This document shows, piece by piece, positions 5,927 through 7,283 of a DNA stretch of 7,283 bases. The translations under genes and the position numbers were made by a program. Source of the DNA: Planctomycetota bacterium (lineage in GTDB: Bacteria; JAJVIF01; JAPKYR01); NCBI GenBank assembly GCA_030673355.1, contig DAOVJF010000122.1, forward strand, positions 1-7,283. Reading direction: 5' to 3'. The notes below the pieces were generated by a model. The model ran no database searches. It had not been told where the DNA came from and saw only the letters and a list, made by a program, of their open reading frames with translations. Position 1 is the first letter of the stretch. Every line of letters begins with the position of its first letter.

Positions 5927-7063
5927 TTACCCATTTAATAATTCTTTGGCGTACTGCAGACCTGACCTGGCTGCCGCATGATCTGGCTGTATCTGAAGAG
6001 CTTTTTCAAAATCCGCAATCGCTGAATCGAGCTCCCCGATTTCCGTGTAAGCAGCACCACGCTGAGAGAAAACTTTTTTAAAGCAGGCACCCGCATCCAT
6101 GGCGGACGAATGTTCCTCGAGCGCAAGATCATAATCTTCCAGTCTAAATTACACTAAACCACGGTAGTAATATGCTAATTGTGAATCGGGTTGCATCTCT
6201 ATCGCTTTTTCACAATCAACAAGCGCAAGATCGAGGCTCCCAATTATCCGGTTGACGTTTCCGCGATGATAGAAAACATTGATTATTGTAGTACCCAGAT
6301 TTTCCGCGGTGTTATAATCCGCCATCGCAAGTTCGTAATTTCCCAAAGACTCATAAGATAAGCCGCGATTATAATATGCATAATCCCAATTTGGTTTCAT
6401 CTCTAAGGCGGTTGTATGGCAGTCTACCGCGAGTTGTGCAGCCCCTTTATCCCAGTAAGCTGTTCCAAGACCCAGGTAACCGTAGGCGTTGTCCGGATCA
6501 ATTTCAATTGCCGTCATGTATTCCATTAATGCAAGGTCCAGATCACCCATATTATGGTAGACAAGACCCCGACTATGATAAAAGTAGCTGTCATCCGGAT
6601 TGAGTTCTATTGCCCTGTTTATGTCTGATAACGCAAGTTCATACTCACCTTTGCGACGGTAAGTACTACCGCGAGCCATCAAGGCTTGTGCGTACTCCGG
6701 GTTAATTTCGATCGCCCTGGTCAAATCTACTAGTGCAGAGTCCAGGTCGCCAATATACATATGCGAACACCCCCTAAAGCAGTAGGCTTCGAAGTTATCA
6801 GGGTCAATCTCAATTGCACTCGAATACTTAGTTAGTGCTGATTCGTAATCCCCTGACAAATAAAAGGTGTCACCGCTATCCATATATTCATCGGCTGTTA
6901 AAAAATCGAGATCAAGACCCGCACTGCCCGTCGACTCATTTGACCTGCTATCTCTACTCTCACAACATGGCACTGCTGCAGTAAAAAAGAGTATGACACT
7001 TATCAGGATTAACCTGACAGCCTTGTCAGACCCATTTTCTTTAACTGAATTTCCTTTTAACAT
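5927..7063 (-). pseudogene. Exported TPR-repeat protein gene with an in-frame TAA
   Basis: The ATG at 7063-7061 is chosen over a GTG at 7096-7094 because AGGGAGG lies six bases before it. The frame gives 304 residues, reaches TAA at 6151-6149, and continues in frame for 73 more codons to TAA at 5929-5927. Residues 1-16 are polar and basic, and 18-31 form a hydrophobic signal segment (LILISVILFFTAAV) followed by PCC, possibly a non-canonical lipoprotein site. Seven complete 34-residue TPR units span 57-294. The eighth is broken by the stop, the ninth is 329-362, and the tail ends KELLNG. The stop stands where other units have tyrosine (RGLVY, RGLSY, RGSTY), so one TAT/TAC-to-TAA change explains it. 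TPRs bind protein partners; an envelope-associated scaffold is likely but no partner is shown. The product may be a functional truncation, a pseudogene or a sequencing error. Confidence 0.85.
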
Positions 7064-7100
7064 CGACACCCTCCCTGTTGCAATTAACCCAAGCACATTA

Positions 7101-7106
7101 ATTATA
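7101..7106 (-). promoter_or_regulatory. -10 box TATAAT for the TPR gene
   Basis: On the minus strand a perfect TATAAT lies 37 bases before the ATG at 7063. A weak TTGTGT stands 16 bases further upstream as a possible -35. Transcription would start near 7094, leaving a leader of about 30 bases containing AGGGAGG. That leader also excludes the GTG at 7096 as a usual start. Confidence 0.5.
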
Positions 7107-7137
7107 CACTCATCACACTACTACACAAAACAGAGCG

Positions 7138-7216
7138 GCGAACGATAGTGAGAAGTGCTGGTCTCGAGCCCTCCCTCACGATCGGGCTACTGTTATAATC
7201 GCTTACTAACGTGCGC
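7138..7216. repeat. Nested inverted repeat upstream of the TPR gene
   Basis: GCGAACGATAGTGAG (7138-7152) pairs with CTTACTAACGTGCGC (7202-7216) at 12 of 15 positions. The CGAACGATAGTGAG of the first arm is also a direct, 13-of-14 copy of 5864-5877 downstream of uvrB. A small hairpin, AGCCC with GGGCT, lies between them (7168-7187). So the same motif appears once on the left of the TPR gene and twice on the right, in opposite orientations. Confidence 0.55.
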
Positions 7217-7241
7217 GGTACTGATTCACAGCTCTGATACG
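7170..7241 (-). repeat. Right inverted-repeat end flanking the TPR gene
   Basis: Read inward from the right, the blocks are CGTATCAGAGC (11 of 11 against the left end), CGCACGTTAGTAAG (12 of 14) and GTGAGGGAGG (9 of 10), at 7241-7231, 7215-7202 and 7179-7170. The outermost block ends exactly at the base before the uvrB-tail copy begins. Confidence 0.6.
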
Positions 7242-7283
7242 GAAAAAGCGCAAGAGGCGAAGTTTCACACCCGGCCAGGCAAG
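7242..7283 (+). repeat. uvrB-tail direct repeat, right copy (runs off the window)
   Basis: All 42 bases equal 5726-5767. The uvrB reading frame is open here from just after a TGA at 7222-7224. No uvrB core precedes it, so at most this is a detached tail fragment. Its continuation to the right cannot be seen. Confidence 0.95.

Noticed and set aside
7151..7190. tRNA-like 3' end (TCGAGCCCTCCCTCAC resembles a T-arm and acceptor strand)
   Set aside because: No matching acceptor 5' strand, anticodon arm or D-arm lies upstream, and the stretch is better explained as part of the inverted-repeat end.
6149..7283. Reassignment of TAA as a sense codon
   Set aside because: The 2213-3370 gene uses TAA at the natural end of its last domain and the TPR gene itself ends in TAA after its last unit, so a local nonsense change is far more likely.

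Overview
The window looks like chromosomal DNA from a Gram-negative or otherwise diderm bacterium that cannot be placed from sequence alone. The grounds are an intact chromosomal uvrB, two predicted exported proteins (one combining CsgG/LpoB-like and FlgT-C-like parts that normally work in the periplasm), loose gene packing, dispersed palindromic repeats and several decayed reading frames. An uncultured, metagenome-derived lineage would fit, but that is inference.

Layout. Positions 1-219 hold the first copy of a dispersed repeat with two 64-bp tandem units. Positions 213-860 hold no intact gene: there is a protein-like stretch broken over three frames, a good intrinsic terminator (515-553), and a small minus-strand reading frame with a membrane-helix C-terminus and an internal stop. 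At 872-1924 is an unrecognised protein with two transmembrane segments. The 1925-2212 gap carries competing GGGAC/GTCCC hairpin arms ending in a T-run, then a promoter. At 2213-3370 is an exported CsgG-like / Ig-like / FlgT-C-like protein. A second, shorter copy of the dispersed repeat (3461-3630) lies directly upstream of uvrB (3687-5819), which appears to start without a Shine-Dalgarno site, next to an extended -10 element.

Downstream of uvrB is the most unusual part. A minus-strand exported TPR-repeat gene (5927-7063) is interrupted by one in-frame TAA at a position that is tyrosine in most of its other repeats. The gene lies between imperfect inverted repeats (5834-5889 and 7170-7241). 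Immediately outside the right one, the last 42 bases of the window are an exact copy of the uvrB tail (5726-5767). This suggests a TPR cassette inserted at, or duplicated with, the 3' end of uvrB.

The genes do not form one operon or pathway. uvrB acts in nucleotide excision repair; the other two recognisable proteins look like cell-envelope factors. I see no rRNA, no credible tRNA, no CRISPR array and no transposase in the window.
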